A DNA stretch of 64,000 bases from contig CAWZYM010000329.1 of assembly GCA_963966185.1 (NCBI GenBank), forward strand, positions 587,501-651,500. Direction: 5' to 3'. The DNA comes from Rhabditoides inermis. Lineage: Eukaryota > Nematoda > Chromadorea > Rhabditida > Rhabditidae. Shown here piece after piece: positions 1 to 12,539 of this stretch. Position 1 is the stretch's first letter. The number at the start of each line of letters is the position of its first letter. Under the pieces are notes generated by a model. That model ran no database searches, was not told the DNA's origin, and saw only the letters and a list, made by a program, of their open reading frames with translations. Both the position numbers and the translations under genes were made by a program.

Positions 1-550
1 TGGCTGACGTTGCAACTCGTAGATCGTCGTGGATTGTGGTATTCGCAGCTGATAGATGTTCGTGGCGGCTCGTAGCTGTTCGTGGCTGACGTTGCAACTC
101 GTAGATGTTCGTGGATTGTAGTTTTCGCAGCTGTTCGTGGCGGCTCGGAGCTGTTCGTGGCTGACGTTACAACTTGTAGATGTTCGTGGATTGTGGTTTT
201 CGCGGAAGATAGATGTTCGTGGCGGCTCGTAGCTGTTTGTGGCTGAAGTTGAAACTCGTAGCTGTTCGTGGCTGACGTTGCAACTCGTAGATGTTCGTGG
301 ATTGTGGTTTTCGCAGCTGATAGATGTTCGTGGCGGATCTTAGCTGTTTGTGGCTGAAGTTGCAACTCGTAGATGTTCGTGGGTTGTGGTTTTCGTGGCT
401 GATAGTGGTTCGTGGCGGCTCGTAGCTGTTCGTGGCTGACGTTACAACTCGTAGATGTTCGTGGATTGTGGTTTTCGCGGTTGATAGATGTTCGTGACGG
501 CTCGTAGCTGTTCGTGGCTGACGTTGCAACTCGTAGATGTTCGTGGATTG
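1..550 (+). repeat. Segment repeated 5,404 bp downstream, copy 1
   Basis: Bases 1 to about 550 match 5,405 to about 5,954 at a constant offset, including a monomer with GTAGATCGTCGTGG and a 75-bp monomer with CGGCTCGGAGCTG. Small differences exist, for example TTGTAGTTTTC here against TTGTGGTTTTC downstream. It is probably the left edge of a larger unit cut by the window start. Confidence 0.88.
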
Positions 551-2903
551 TGGTTTTCACAGCTGATAGATGTTCTTGGCGGCTCGTAGCTGTTCGTGGC
601 TGACGTTACGACTCGTAGATGTTCGTGGGATGTGGTTTTCGCAGCTGATAGATGTTTGTGGCGGCTCGTAGCTGTTCGTGGCTCACGTTGCAACTCGTAG
701 ATGTTCGTGGATTGTGGCTCTCGCGGCTGACAGTTGTTCGTGGCGGCTCGTAGCTGTACGTGGCTGAAGTTGCAACTCGTAGATGTTCGTGGATTGCGGT
801 TCTCGCGGCTGATAGATGTTCGTGGCGGCTCGTGGCTCTTTGTAATTGAAGTTGAAACTCGTAGCTGTTCGTGGATTGTGACTCTCGCGGCTGACAATTG
901 TTCGTGGCGGCTCGTAGCTGTTCGTGGCTGACGTTCAACTCGTAGATGTTCGTGGATTGTGGTATTCGCAGCTGATAGATGTTCGTGGCGGCTCGAAGCT
1001 GTTCGTGGCTGACGTTACAACTCGTAGATATTCGTGGATTGTGGTTTTCGCGGCTGATAGATGTTCGTGGCGGCTCGTAGCTGTTCGTGGCTCACGTTGC
1101 AACTCGTAGATGTTCGTGGATTGTGGCTCTCGCGGCTGACAGTTGTTCGTGGCGGCTCGTAGCTGTTTGTGGCTGAAGTTGAAACTCGTAGCTGTTCGTG
1201 GCTGACGTTGCAACTCGTAGATGTTCGTGGGTTGTGGTTTTCGCAGCTGATAGATGTTCGTGGCAGATCGTATCTGTTTGTGGCTGAAGTTGCAACTCGT
1301 AGATGTTCGTGGATTGTGGTTTTCACAGCTGATAGATGTTCGTGGCGGCTCGTAGCTGTTCGTGGCTGACCTTACAACTCGTAGATGTTCGTGGATTGTG
1401 ACTCTCGCGGCTGACAGTTGTTCGTGGCGGCTCGTAGCTGTTCGTGGCTCACGTTGCAACTCGTAGATGTTCGTGGATTGTGGCTCTCGCGGCTGACAGT
1501 TGTTCGTGTCGGCTCGTAGCTGTTTGTGGCTGAAGTTGAAACTCGTAGATGTTCGTGGATTGTGACTCTCGCAGCTGACAGTTGTTCGTGGCGGCTCGTA
1601 GCTGTTCGTGGCTCACGTTGCAACTCGTAGATGTTCGTGGATTGTGGCTCTCGCGGCTGACAGTTGTTCGTGGCGGCTCGTAGCTGTTAGTGGCTGAAGT
1701 TGCAACTCGTAGATGTTCGTGGATTGTGGTTCTCGCGGCTGATAGATGTTCGTGGCGGCTCGTGGCTGTTTGTAACTGAAGTTGAAACTCGTAGCTGTTC
1801 GTGGATTGTGGCTTTCGCGGCTGACAGTTAGTCGTGGCGGCTCGTAGCTGTTCGTGGCAGACGTAGCAACTCGTAGATGTTCGTGGATTGTGGCTTTCGC
1901 AGCTGACAGTTGTTCGTGGCAGCTCGTAGCTGTTCGTGGCTGATGTTGCAACTCGTAGATGTTCGTGGATTGTGACTCTCGCGGCTGACAGTTGTTCGTG
2001 GCGGCTCGTAGCTGTTCGTGGCTCACGTTGCAACTCGTAAATGTTCGTGGATTGTGGCTCTCGCGGCTGACAGTTGTTCGTGTCGGCTCGTAGCTGTTTG
2101 TGGCTGAAGTTGAAACTCGTAGATGTTCGTGGATTGTGACTCTCGCGGCTGACAGTTGTTCGTGGCGGCTCGTAGCTGTTCGTGGCTCACGTTGCAACTC
2201 GTAGATGTTCGTGGATTGTGGCTCTCGCGGCTGACAGTTGTTCGTGGCGGCTCGTAGCTGTTCGTGGCTGAAGTTGCAACTCGTAGATGTTCGTGGATTG
2301 TGACTCTCGCGGCTGACAGTTGTTCGTGTCGGCTCGTAGCTGTTTGTGGCTGAAGTTGAAACTCGTAGATGTTCGTGGATTGTGACTCTCGCGGCTGACA
2401 GTTGTTCGTGGCGGCTCGTAGCTGTTCGTGGCTCACGTTGCAACTCGTAGATGTTCGTGGATTGTGGCTCTCGCGGCTGACAGTTGTTCGTGGCGGCTCG
2501 TAGCTGTTCGTGGCTGAAGTTGCAACTCGTAGATGTTCGTGGATTGTGGTTCTCGCGGCTGATAGATGTTCGTGGCGGCTCGTGGCTGTTTGTAACTGAA
2601 GTTGAAACTCGTAGCTGTTCGTGGATTGTGGCTCTCGCGGCTGACAGTTAGTCGTGGCGGCTCGTAGCTGTTCGTGGCAGACGTAGCAACTCGTAGATGT
2701 TCGTGGATTGTGGCTTTCGCAGCTGACAGTTGTTCGTGGCAGCTCGTAGCTGTTCGTGGCTGACGTTGCAACTCGTAGATGCTCGTGGATTGTGGCTCTC
2801 GCGGCTGACTTCTTTGTGGCGGCTCGTAGCTGTTCGTGGCTGACGTTACAAATCGTAGATGTTCGTGTTTTGTGGTTTTCGTGGCTGATAGATGTTCGTG
2901 GCG
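500..2903 (+). repeat. Higher-order repeat, 2,404 bp, copy 1
   Basis: Start and end are approximate. Alignment to 2,904-5,307 at a constant distance of 2,404 bp shows only a few substitutions; I noted differences at about 1,331/3,735, 1,807/4,211 and 2,036/4,440, so identity is above 99 percent. The length equals 30 monomers minus 56 bp: an 81-bp monomer near 930 (GACGTTCAACTCG, minus 1), a 29-bp partial monomer at 1,173-1,201 (minus 53), and an 80-bp monomer near 2,807 (GACTTCTTTGTGG, minus 2). Confidence 0.92.
1173..1201 (+). repeat. 29-bp partial monomer (53-bp loss), reference example
   Basis: Runs from CTGAAGTTG to GCTGTTCGTGG and is followed at once by CTGACGTTGC of the next monomer. 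The missing 53 bp equals the distance between the first and third TGTTCGTGG of a monomer (33 plus 20). The same piece recurs wherever GAAACTCGTAGCTGTTCGTGG is followed by CTGACG, for example near 3,580, 28,995, 30,325, 34,800, 55,815 and 59,275. Confidence 0.87.
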
Positions 2904-5330
2904 GCTCGTAGCTGTTCGTGGCTGACGTTGCAACTCGTAGATGTTCGTGGATTGTGGTTTTCACAGCTGATAGATGTTCGTGGCGGCTCGTAGCTGTTCG
3001 TGGCTGACGTTACGACTCGTAGATGTTCGTGGGATGTGGTTTTCGCAGCTGATAGATGTTTGTGGCGGCTCGTAGCTGTTCGTGGCTCACGTTGCAACTC
3101 GTAGATGTTCGTGGATTGTGGCTCTCGCGGCTGACAGTTGTTCGTGGCGGCTCGTAGCTGTACGTGGCTGAAGTTGCAACTCGTAGATGTTCGTGGATTG
3201 CGGTTCTCGCGGCTGATAGATGTTCGTGGCGGCTCGTGGCTCTTTGTAATTGAAGTTGAAACTCGTAGCTGTTCGTGGATTGTGACTCTCGCGGCTGACA
3301 ATTGTTCGTGGCGGCTCGTAGCTGTTCGTGGCTGACGTTCAACTCGTAGATGTTCGTGGATTGTGGTATTCGCAGCTGATAGATGTTCGTGGCGGCTCGA
3401 AGCTGTTCGTGGCTGACGTTACAACTCGTAGATATTCGTGGATTGTGGTTTTCGCGGCTGATAGATGTTCGTGGCGGCTCGTAGCTGTTCGTGGCTCACG
3501 TTGCAACTCGTAGATGTTCGTGGATTGTGGCTCTCGCGGCTGACAGTTGTTCGTGGCGGCTCGTAGCTGTTTGTGGCTGAAGTTGAAACTCGTAGCTGTT
3601 CGTGGCTGACGTTGCAACTCGTAGATGTTCGTGGGTTGTGGTTTTCGCAGCTGATAGATGTTCGTGGCAGATCGTATCTGTTTGTGGCTGAAGTTGCAAC
3701 TCGTAGATGTTCGTGGATTGTGGTTTTCACAGCTGATAAATGTTCGTGGCGGCTCGTAGCTGTTCGTGGCTGACCTTACAACTCGTAGATGTTCGTGGAT
3801 TGTGACTCTCGCGGCTGACAGTTGTTCGTGGCGGCTCGTAGCTGTTCGTGGCTCACGTTGCAACTCGTAGATGTTCGTGGATTGTGGCTCTCGCGGCTGA
3901 CAGTTGTTCGTGTCGGCTCGTAGCTGTTTGTGGCTGAAGTTGAAACTCGTAGATGTTCGTGGATTGTGACTCTCGCAGCTGACAGTTGTTCGTGGCGGCT
4001 CGTAGCTGTTCGTGGCTCACGTTGCAACTCGTAGATGTTCGTGGATTGTGGCTCTCGCGGCTGACAGTTGTTCGTGGCGGCTCGTAGCTGTTAGTGGCTG
4101 AAGTTGCAACTCGTAGATGTTCGTGGATTGTGGTTCTCGCGGCTGATAGATGTTCGTGGCGGCTCGTGGCTGTTTGTAACTGAAGTTGAAACTCGTAGCT
4201 GTTCGTGGATTGTGGCTCTCGCGGCTGACAGTTAGTCGTGGCGGCTCGTAGCTGTTCGTGGCAGACGTAGCAACTCGTAGATGTTCGTGGATTGTGGCTT
4301 TCGCAGCTGACAGTTGTTCGTGGCAGCTCGTAGCTGTTCGTGGCTGATGTTGCAACTCGTAGATGTTCGTGGATTGTGACTCTCGCGGCTGACAGTTGTT
4401 CGTGGCGGCTCGTAGCTGTTCGTGGCTCACGTTGCAACTCGTAGATGTTCGTGGATTGTGGCTCTCGCGGCTGACAGTTGTTCGTGTCGGCTCGTAGCTG
4501 TTTGTGGCTGAAGTTGAAACTCGTAGATGTTCGTGGATTGTGACTCTCGCGGCTGACAGTTGTTCGTGGCGGCTCGTAGCTGTTCGTGGCTCACGTTGCA
4601 ACTCGTAGATGTTCGTGGATTGTGGCTCTCGCGGCTGACAGTTGTTCGTGGCGGCTCGTAGCTGTTCGTGGCTGAAGTTGCAACTCGTAGATGTTCGTGG
4701 ATTGTGACTCTCGCGGCTGACAGTTGTTCGTGTCGGCTCGTAGCTGTTTGTGGCTGAAGTTGAAACTCGTAGATGTTCGTGGATTGTGACTCTCGCGGCT
4801 GACAGTTGTTCGTGGCGGCTCGTAGCTGTTCGTGGCTCACGTTGCAACTCGTAGATGTTCGTGGATTGTGGCTCTCGCGGCTGACAGTTGTTCGTGGCGG
4901 CTCGTAGCTGTTCGTGGCTGAAGTTGCAACTCGTAGATGTTCGTGGATTGTGGTTCTCGCGGCTGATAGATGTTCGTGGCGGCTCGTGGCTGTTTGTAAC
5001 TGAAGTTGAAACTCGTAGCTGTTCGTGGATTGTGGCTCTCGCGGCTGACAGTTAGTCGTGGCGGCTCGTAGCTGTTCGTGGCAGACGTAGCAACTCGTAG
5101 ATGTTCGTGGATTGTGGCTTTCGCAGCTGACAGTTGTTCGTGGCAGCTCGTAGCTGTTCGTGGCTGACGTTGCAACTCGTAGATGCTCGTGGATTGTGGC
5201 TCTCGCGGCTGACTTCTTTGTGGCGGCTCGTAGCTGTTCGTGGCTGACGTTACAAATCGTAGATGTTCGTGTTTTGTGGTTTTCGTGGCTGATAGATGTT
5301 CGTGGCGGCTCGTAGCTGTTCGTGGCTGAC
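2904..5330 (+). repeat. Higher-order repeat, 2,404 bp, copy 2
   Basis: Tandem partner of 500-2,903. It carries the same three odd-length monomers at the same internal places. The match breaks near 5,332, where this copy continues with GACGTTACAACTC while copy 1 continues with GACGTTGCAACTC. Near identity implies recent unequal exchange or amplification. Confidence 0.92.
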
Positions 5331-5404
5331 GTTACAACTCGTAGATGTTCGTGGATTGTGGTATTCGCGGATGATAGATGTTCTTGGCGGCTCGTAGCTG
5401 TTCG

Positions 5405-5954
5405 TGGCTGACGTTGCAACTCGTAGATCGTCGTGGATTGTGGTATTCGCAGCTGATAGATGTTCGTGGCGGCTCGTAGCTGTTCGTGGCTGACGTTGCA
5501 ACTCGTAGATGTTCGTGGATTGTGGTTTTCGCAGCTGTTCGTGGCGGCTCGGAGCTGTTCGTGGCTGACGTTACAACTTGTAGATGTTCGTGGATTGTGG
5601 TTTTCGCGGAAGATAGATGTTCGTGGCGGCTCGTAGCTGTTTGTGGCTGAAGTTGAAACTCGTAGCTGTTCGTGGCTGACGTTGCAACTCGTAGATGTTC
5701 GTGGATTGTGGTTTTCGCAGCTGATAGATGTTCGTGGCGGATCGTAGCTGTTTGTGGCTAAAGTTGCAACTCGTAGATGTTCGTGGGTTGTGGTTTTCGT
5801 GGCTGATAGTGGTTCGTGGCGGCTCGTAGCTGTTCGTGGCTGACGTTACAACTCGTAGATGTTCGTGGATTGTGGTTTTCGCGGTTGATAGATGTTCGTG
5901 GCGGCTCGTAGCTGTTCGTGGCTGACGTTGCAACTCGTAGATGTTCGTGGATTG
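5405..5954 (+). repeat. Segment repeated 5,404 bp upstream, copy 2
   Basis: Partner of 1-550. The two diverge near 5,955, where this copy passes into GGCTCTCG/GACAGTTAGTCG monomers instead of GGTTTTCAC monomers. The switch marks a recombination junction between two higher-order backgrounds. Confidence 0.85.
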
Positions 5955-7336
5955 TGGCTCTCGCGGCTGACAGTTAGTCGTGGCGGCTCGTAGCTGTTCG
6001 TGGCAGACGTAGCAACTCGTAGATGTTCGTGGATTGTGGCTTTCGCAGCTGACAGTTGTTCGTGGCAGCTCGTAGCTGTTCGTGGCTGACGTGGCAACTC
6101 GTAGATGCTCGTGGATTGTGGCTCTCGCGGCTGACTTCTTCGTGGCGGCTCGTAGCTGTTCGTGGCTGACGTTACGACTCGTAGATGTTCGTGGGATGTG
6201 GTTTTCGCAGCTGATAGATGTTCGTGGCGGCTCGTAGCTGTTCGTGGCTCACGTTGCAACTCGTAGATGTTCGTGGATTGTGGCTCTCGCGGCTGACAGT
6301 TGTTCGTGGCGGCTCGTAGCTGTTTGTGGCTGAAGTTGCAACTCGTAGATGTTCGTGGATTGTGGCTCTCGCGGCTGACAGTTGTTCGTGACGGCTCGTA
6401 GCTGTTCGTGGCTGAAGTTGCAACTCGTAGATGTTCGTGGATTGCGGTTCTCGCGGCTGATAGATGTTCGTGGCGGCTCGTAGCTCTTTGTAATTGAAGT
6501 TGAAACTCGTAGCTGTTCGTGGATTGTGACTCTCGCGGCTGACAATTGTTCGTGGCGGCTCGTAGCTGTTCGTGGCTGACGTTCAACTCGTAGATGTTCG
6601 TGGATTGTGGTATTCGCAGCTGATAGATGTTCGTGGCGGCTCGTAGCTGTTCGTGGCTGACGTTACAACTCGTAGATATTCGTGGATTGTGGTTTTCGCG
6701 GCTGATAGATGTTCGTGGCGGCTCGTAGCTGTTCGTGGCTCACGTTGCAACTCGTAGATGTTCGTGGATTGTGGCTCTCGCGGCTGACAGTTGTTCGTGG
6801 CGGCTCGTAGCTGTTTGTGGCTGAAGTTGAAACTCGTAGCTGTTCGTGGATTGTGGTTCTCGCGGCTGATAGATGTTCGTGGCGGCTCGTGGCTGTTTGT
6901 AACTGAAGTTGAAACTCGTAGCTGTTCGTGGATTGTGGCTCTCGCGGCTGACAGTTGTTCGTGGCGGCTCGTAGCTGTTTGTGGCTGAAGTTGAAACTCG
7001 TAGCTGTTCGTGGCTGACGTTGCAACTCGTAGATGTTCGTGGGTTGTGGTTTTCGCAGCTGATAGATGTTCGTGTCGGCTCGTAGCTGTTTGTGGCTGAA
7101 GTTGAAACTCGTAGATGTTCGTGGATTGTGACTCTCGCGGCTGACAATTGTTCGTGGCGGCTCGTAGCTGTTCGTGGCTGACGTTCAACTCGTAGATGTT
7201 CGTGGATTGTGGTATTCGCAGCTGATAGATGTTCGTGGCGGCTCGAAGCTGTTCGTGGCTGACGTTACAACTCGTAGATATTCGTGGATTGTGGTTTTCG
7301 CGGCTGATAGATGTTCGTGGCGGCTCGTAGCTGTTC

Positions 7337-7375
7337 GTGGCTCACGTTGCAACTGGCGGCTCGTAGCTGTTCGTG
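7337..7375 (+). repeat. Short 36-bp monomer with internal deletion
   Basis: GTTGCAACT is joined directly to GGCGGCTCG between 7,354 and 7,355, removing 46 bp (monomer positions 15-60). Unlike the 20- and 53-bp losses, this size does not equal a spacing between TGTTCGTGG copies, so it looks like an illegitimate join. Confidence 0.8.
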
Positions 7376-8107
7376 GCTGACGTTACAACTCGTAGATATT
7401 CGTGGATTGTGGCTCTCGCGGCTGACAGTTGTTCGTGGTGGCTCGTAGCTGTTTGTAACTGAAGTTGAAACTCGTAGCTGTTCGTGGATTGTGGCTCTCG
7501 CGGCTGACAGTAGCTGTTCGTGGCAGACGTAGCAACTCGTAGATGTTCGTGGATTGTGGTTTTCGCAGCTGATAGATGTTCGTGGCGGATCGTAGCGGTT
7601 TGTGGCTGAAGTTGTAACTCGTAGATGTTCGTGGATTGTGGTTTTCACAGCTGATAATTGTTCGTGGCGGCTCGTAGCTGTTCGTGGCTGACGTTACAAC
7701 TCGTAGATGTTCGTGGGATGTGGTTTTTGCAGCTGATAGATGTTCGTGGCGGCTCGTAGCTGTTCGTGGCTCACGTTGCAACTCGTAGATGTTCGTGGAT
7801 TGTGGCTCTCGCGGCTGACAGTTGTTCGTGGCGGCTCGTAGTTGTTCGTGGCTGACGTTGCAACTCGTAGATGCTCGTGGATTGTGGCTCTCGCGGCTGA
7901 CTTCTTCGTGGCGGCTCGTAGCTGTTCGTGGCTGACGTTACAACTCGTAGATGTTCGTGTATTGTGGTTTTCGTGGCTGATAGATGTTCGTGGCGGCTCG
8001 TAGCTGTTCGTGGCTCACGTTGCAACTCGTAGATGTTCGTGGATTGTGGCTCTCGCGGCTGACAGTTGTTCGTGGCGGCTCGTAGCTGTTTGTGGCTGAC
8101 GTTACAA

Positions 8108-9171
8108 CTCGTAGATGTTCGTGGATTGTGGTTTTCGCGGCTGATAGATGTTCGTGGCGGCTCGTAGCTGTTCGTGGCTGACGTTGCAACTCGTAGATGT
8201 TCGTGGATTGTGGTTTTCACAGCTGATAATTGTTCGTGGCGGCTCGTAGCTGTTCGTGGCTGACGTTACAACTCGTAGATGTTCGTGGGATGTGGTTTTT
8301 GCAGCTGATAGATGTTCGTGGCGGCTCGTAGCTGTTCGTGGCTCACGTTGCAACTCGTAGATGTTCGTGGATTGTGGCTCTCGCGGCTGACAGTTGTTCG
8401 TGGCGGCTCGTAGTTGTTCGTGGCTGACGTTGCAACTCGTAGATGCTCGTGGATTGTGGCTCTCGCGGCTGACTTCTTCGTGGCGGCTCGTAGCTGTTCG
8501 TGGCTGACGTTACAACTCGTAGATGTTCGTGTATTGTGGTTTTCGTGGCTGATAGATGTTCGTGGCGGCTCGTAGCTGTTCGTGGCTCACGTTGCAACTC
8601 GTAGATGTTCGTGGATTGTGGCTCTCGCGGCTGACAGTTGTTCGTGGCGGCTCGTAGCTGTTTGTGGCTGAAGTTGAAACTCGTAGATGTTCGTGGATTG
8701 TGACTCTCGCGGCTGACAGTTGTTCGTGGCGGCTCGTAGCTGTTCGTGGCTCACGTTGCAACTCGTAGATGTTCGTGGATTGTGGTTCTCGCGGCTGATA
8801 GATGTTCGTGGCGGCTCGTGGCTGTTTGTAACTGAAGTTGAAACTCGTAGCTGTTCGTGGATTGTGGCTCTCGCGGCTGACAGTTATTCGTGGCGGCTCG
8901 TAGCTGTTCGTGGCAGACGTAGCAACTCGTAGATGTTCGTGGATTGTGGCTCTCGCGGCTGACAGTTGTTCGTGGCGGCTCGTAGCTGTTCGTGGCTGAA
9001 GTTGCAACTCGTAGATGTTCGTGGATTGTGGTTCTCGCGGCTGATAGATGTTCGTGGCGGCTCGTGGCTGTTTGTAACTGAAGTTGAAACTCGTAGCTGT
9101 TCGTGGATTGTGGCTCTCGCGGCTGACAGTTATTCGTGGCGGCTCGTAGCTGTTCGTGGCAGACGTAGCAA
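8108..9171 (+). repeat. Higher-order repeat, 1,064 bp, copy 1
   Basis: Repeats at a distance of 1,064 bp, which is exactly 13 monomers of which one is the 80-bp GACTTCTTCG form. A related shorter step of 572 bp (7 monomers including one 80-mer) links 7,771 onward to 8,343 onward, showing that the same 80-mer marker was copied by an earlier exchange of different register. Confidence 0.9.
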
Positions 9172-10260
9172 CTCGTAGATGTTCGTGGATTGTGGTTTTC
9201 GCGGCTGATAGATGTTCGTGGCGGCTCGTAGCTGTTCGTGGCTGACGTTGCAACTCGTAGATGTTCGTGGATTGTGGTTTTCACAGCTGATAATTGTTCG
9301 TGGCGGCTCGTAGCTGTTCGTGGCTGACGTTACAACTCGTAGATGTTCGTGGGATGTGGTTTTTGCAGCTGATAGATGTTCGTGGCGGCTCGTAGCTGTT
9401 CGTGGCTCACGTTGCAACTCGTAGATGTTCGTGGATTGTGGCTCTCGCGGCTGACAGTTGTTCGTGGCGGCTCGTAGTTGTTCGTGGCTGACGTTGCAAC
9501 TCGTAGATGCTCGTGGATTGTGGCTCTCGCGGCTGACTTCTTCGTGGCGGCTCGTAGCTGTTCGTGGCTGACGTTACAACTCGTAGATGTTCGTGTATTG
9601 TGGTTTTCGTGGCTGATAGATGTTCGTGGCGACTCGTAGCTGTTCGTGGCTCACGTTGCAACTCGTAGATGTTCGTGGATTGTGGCTCTCGCGGCTGACA
9701 GTTGTTCGTGGCGGCTCGTAGCTGTTTGTGGCTGAAGTTGAAACTCGTAGATGTTCGTGGATTGTGACTCTCGCGGCTGACAGTTGTTCGTGGCGGCTCG
9801 TAGCTGTTCGTGGCTCACGTTGCAACTCGTAGATGTTCGTGGATTGTGGTTCTCGCGGCTGATAGATGTTCGTGGCGGCTCGTGGCTGTTTGTAACTGAA
9901 GTTGAAACTCGTAGCTGTTCGTGGATTGTGGCTCTCGCGGCTGACAGTTATTCGTGGCGGCTCGTAGCTGTTCGTGGCAGACGTAGCAACTCGTAGATGT
10001 TCGTGGATTGTGGCTCTCGCGGCTGACAGTTGTTCGTGGCGGCTCGTAGCTGTTCGTGGCTGAAGTTGCAACTCGTAGATGTTCGTGGATTGTGGTTCTC
10101 GCGGCTGATAGATGTTCGTGGCGGCTCGTGGCTGTTTGTAACTGAAGTTGAAACTCGTAGCTGTTCGTGGATTGTGGCTCTCGCGGCTGACAGTTATTCG
10201 TGGCGGCTCGTAGCTGTTCGTGGCAGACGTAGCAACTCGTAGATGTTCGTGGATTGTGGC
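9172..10260 (+). repeat. Higher-order repeat, 1,064 bp, copy 2
   Basis: Tandem partner of 8,108-9,171. A visible difference is GGCGACTCG here (about 9,630) against GGCGGCTCG in copy 1. The match ends near 10,262, where GGCTTTCGCAG replaces GGTTTTCGCGG. Confidence 0.9.
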
Positions 10261-10339
10261 TTTCGCAGCTGACAGTTGTTCGTGGCGGCTCGTAGCTGTT
10301 CGTGGCTGACGTTGCAACTCGTAGATGCTCGTGGATTTT

Positions 10340-11820
10340 GGCTCTCGCGGCTGACTTCTTCGTGGCGGCTCGTAGCTGTTCGTGGCTGACGTTTTAACTC
10401 GTAGATGTTCGTGTATTGTGGTTTTCGTGGCTGATAGATGTTCGTGGCGGCTCGTAGCTGTTCGTGGCTGACGTTACAACTCGTAGATTTTTGTGGATTG
10501 TGACTCTCGCGGCTGACAGTTGTTCGTGGCGGCTCGTAGCTGTTCGTGGCTGACGTTCAACTCGTAGATGTTCGTGGATTGTGGTATTCGCAGCTGATAG
10601 ATGTTCGTGGCGGCTCGTAGCTGTTTGTGGCTGACGTTACAACTCGTAGATATTCGTGGATTGTGGTTTTCGCGGCTGATAGATGTTCGTGGCGGCTCGT
10701 AGTTGTTCGTGGCTGACGTTGCAACTCGTAGATGTTCGTGGATTGTGGCTCTCGCGGCTGACAGTTGTTCGTGGCGGCTCGTAGCTGTTTGTGGCTGAAG
10801 TTGAAACTCGTAGATGTTCGTGGATTGTGACTCTCGCGGCTGACAGTTGTTCGTGGCGGCTCGTAGCTGTTCGTGGCTCACGTTGCAACTCGTAGATGTT
10901 CGTGGATTGTGGCTCTCGCGGCTGACAGTTGTTCGTGGCGGCTCGTAGCTGTTCGTGGCTGAAGTTGCAACTTGTAGATGTTCGTGGTTTGTGGTTCTCG
11001 CGGCTGATAGATGTTCGTGGCGGCTCGTGGCTGTTTGTAACTGAAGTTGAAACTCGTAGCTGTTCGTGGATTGTGGCTCTCGCGGCTGACAGTTATTCGT
11101 GGCGGCTCGTAGCTGTTCGTGGCTGACGTTACAACTCGTAGATATTTGTGGATTGTGGCTCTCGCGGCTGACAGTTGTTCGTGGTGGCTCGTAGCTGTTT
11201 GTAACTGAAGTTGAAACTCGTAGCTGTTCGTGGATTGTGGCTCTCGCGGCTGACAGTAGCTGTTCGTGGCAGACGTAGCAACTCGTAGATGTTCGTGGAT
11301 TGTGGCTTTCGCAGCTGACAGTTGTTCGTGGCGGCTCGTAGCTGTTCGTGGCTGACGTTGCAACTCGTAAATGCTCGTGGGTTGTGGCTCTCGCGGCTGA
11401 CTTCTTCGTGGCGGCTCGTAGCTGTTCGTGGCTGACGTTACAACTCGTAGATGTTCGTGTATTGTGGTTTTCGTGGCTGATAGATGTTCGTGGCGGCTCG
11501 TAGCTGTTCCTGGCTCACGTTGCAACTCGTAGATGTTCGTGGATTGTGGCTCTCGCGGCTGACAGTTGTTCGTGGCGGCTCGTAGCTGTTTGTGGCTGAA
11601 GTTGAAACTCGTAGATGTTCGTGGATTGTGACTCTCGCGGCTGACAGTTGTTTGTGGCGGCTCGTAGCTGTTCGTGGCTCACGTTGCAACTCGTAGATGT
11701 TCGTGGATTGTGGCTCTCGCGGCTGACAGTTGTTCGTGGCGGCTCGTAGCTGTTCGTGGCTGACGTTACAACCCGTAGATGTTCGTGGATTGTGGTTTTT
11801 GCGGCTGATAGATGTTCGTG
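10340..11820 (+). repeat. Spaced higher-order repeat, 4,058-bp distance, copy 1
   Basis: Aligns with 14,398-15,878 at 4,058 bp, with approximate ends. It includes a monomer with GACGTTTTAACTCG, an 81-mer with GACGTTCAACTCG and a 65-mer. The 1,293-bp tandem lies mainly between the two copies, so that amplification happened inside the longer unit. Confidence 0.82.
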
Positions 11821-12539
11821 GCGGCTCGTAGCTGTTTGTGGCTGAAGTTGAAACTCGTAGATGTTTGTGGATTGTGACTCTCGCGACTGACAGTTGTTCG
11901 TGGCGGCTCGTAGCTGTTCGTGACTCGCGTTGCAACTCGTAGATGTTCGTGGTTTGTGGCTCTCGCGGCTGACAGTTGTTCGTGGCGGCTCGTAGCTGTT
12001 TGTGGCTGAAGTTGAAACTCGTAGATGTTCGTGGATTGTGACTCTCGCGGCTGACAGTTGTTCGTGGCGGCTCGTAGCTGTTCGTGGCTCACGTTGCAAC
12101 TCGTAGATGTTCGTGGACTGTGGCTCTCGCGGCTGACAGTTGTTCGTGGCGGCTCGTAGCTGTTTGTGGCTGACGTTACAACTCGTAGATATTCGTGGAT
12201 TGTGGTTTTCGCGGCTGATAGATGTTCGTGGCGGCTCGTAGCTGTTCGTGGCTGACGTTGCAACTCGTAGATGTTCGTGGATTGTGGCTCTCGCGGCTGA
12301 CAGTTGTTCGTGGCGGCTCGTAGCTGTTTGTGGCTGAAGTTGAAACTCGTAGATGTTCGTGGATTGTGACTCTTGCGGCTGACAGTGGTTCGTGGCGGCT
12401 CGTAGCTGTTCGTGGCTCACGTTGCAACTCGTAGATGTTCGTGGATTGTGGCTCTCGCGGCTGACAGTTGTTCGTGGCGGCTCGTAGCTGTTCGTGGCTG
12501 AAGTTGCAACTCGTAGATGTTCGTGGATTGTGGTTCTCG
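11247..12539 (+). repeat. Higher-order repeat, 1,293 bp, copy 1
   Basis: Repeats at 1,293 bp, equal to 16 monomers comprising fourteen 82-mers, one 65-mer (GACAGTAGCTG near 11,258, a 17-bp loss) and one 80-mer (near 11,401). Differences from copy 2 include GACTCGCG against GACTCACG (about 11,932), GACTCTTGCGG against GACTCTCGCGG (about 12,374) and TGTTCGTGG against TGTTTGTGG (about 12,437). Confidence 0.9.

Noticed and set aside
8966..9178. Recurrent plus-strand frames of 65-70 codons opening at TTG in CAGTTGTTCG
   Set aside because: They are bounded by stops built into the repeat and recur with the GGCTGTTTGTAACTG monomer; no ATG start.
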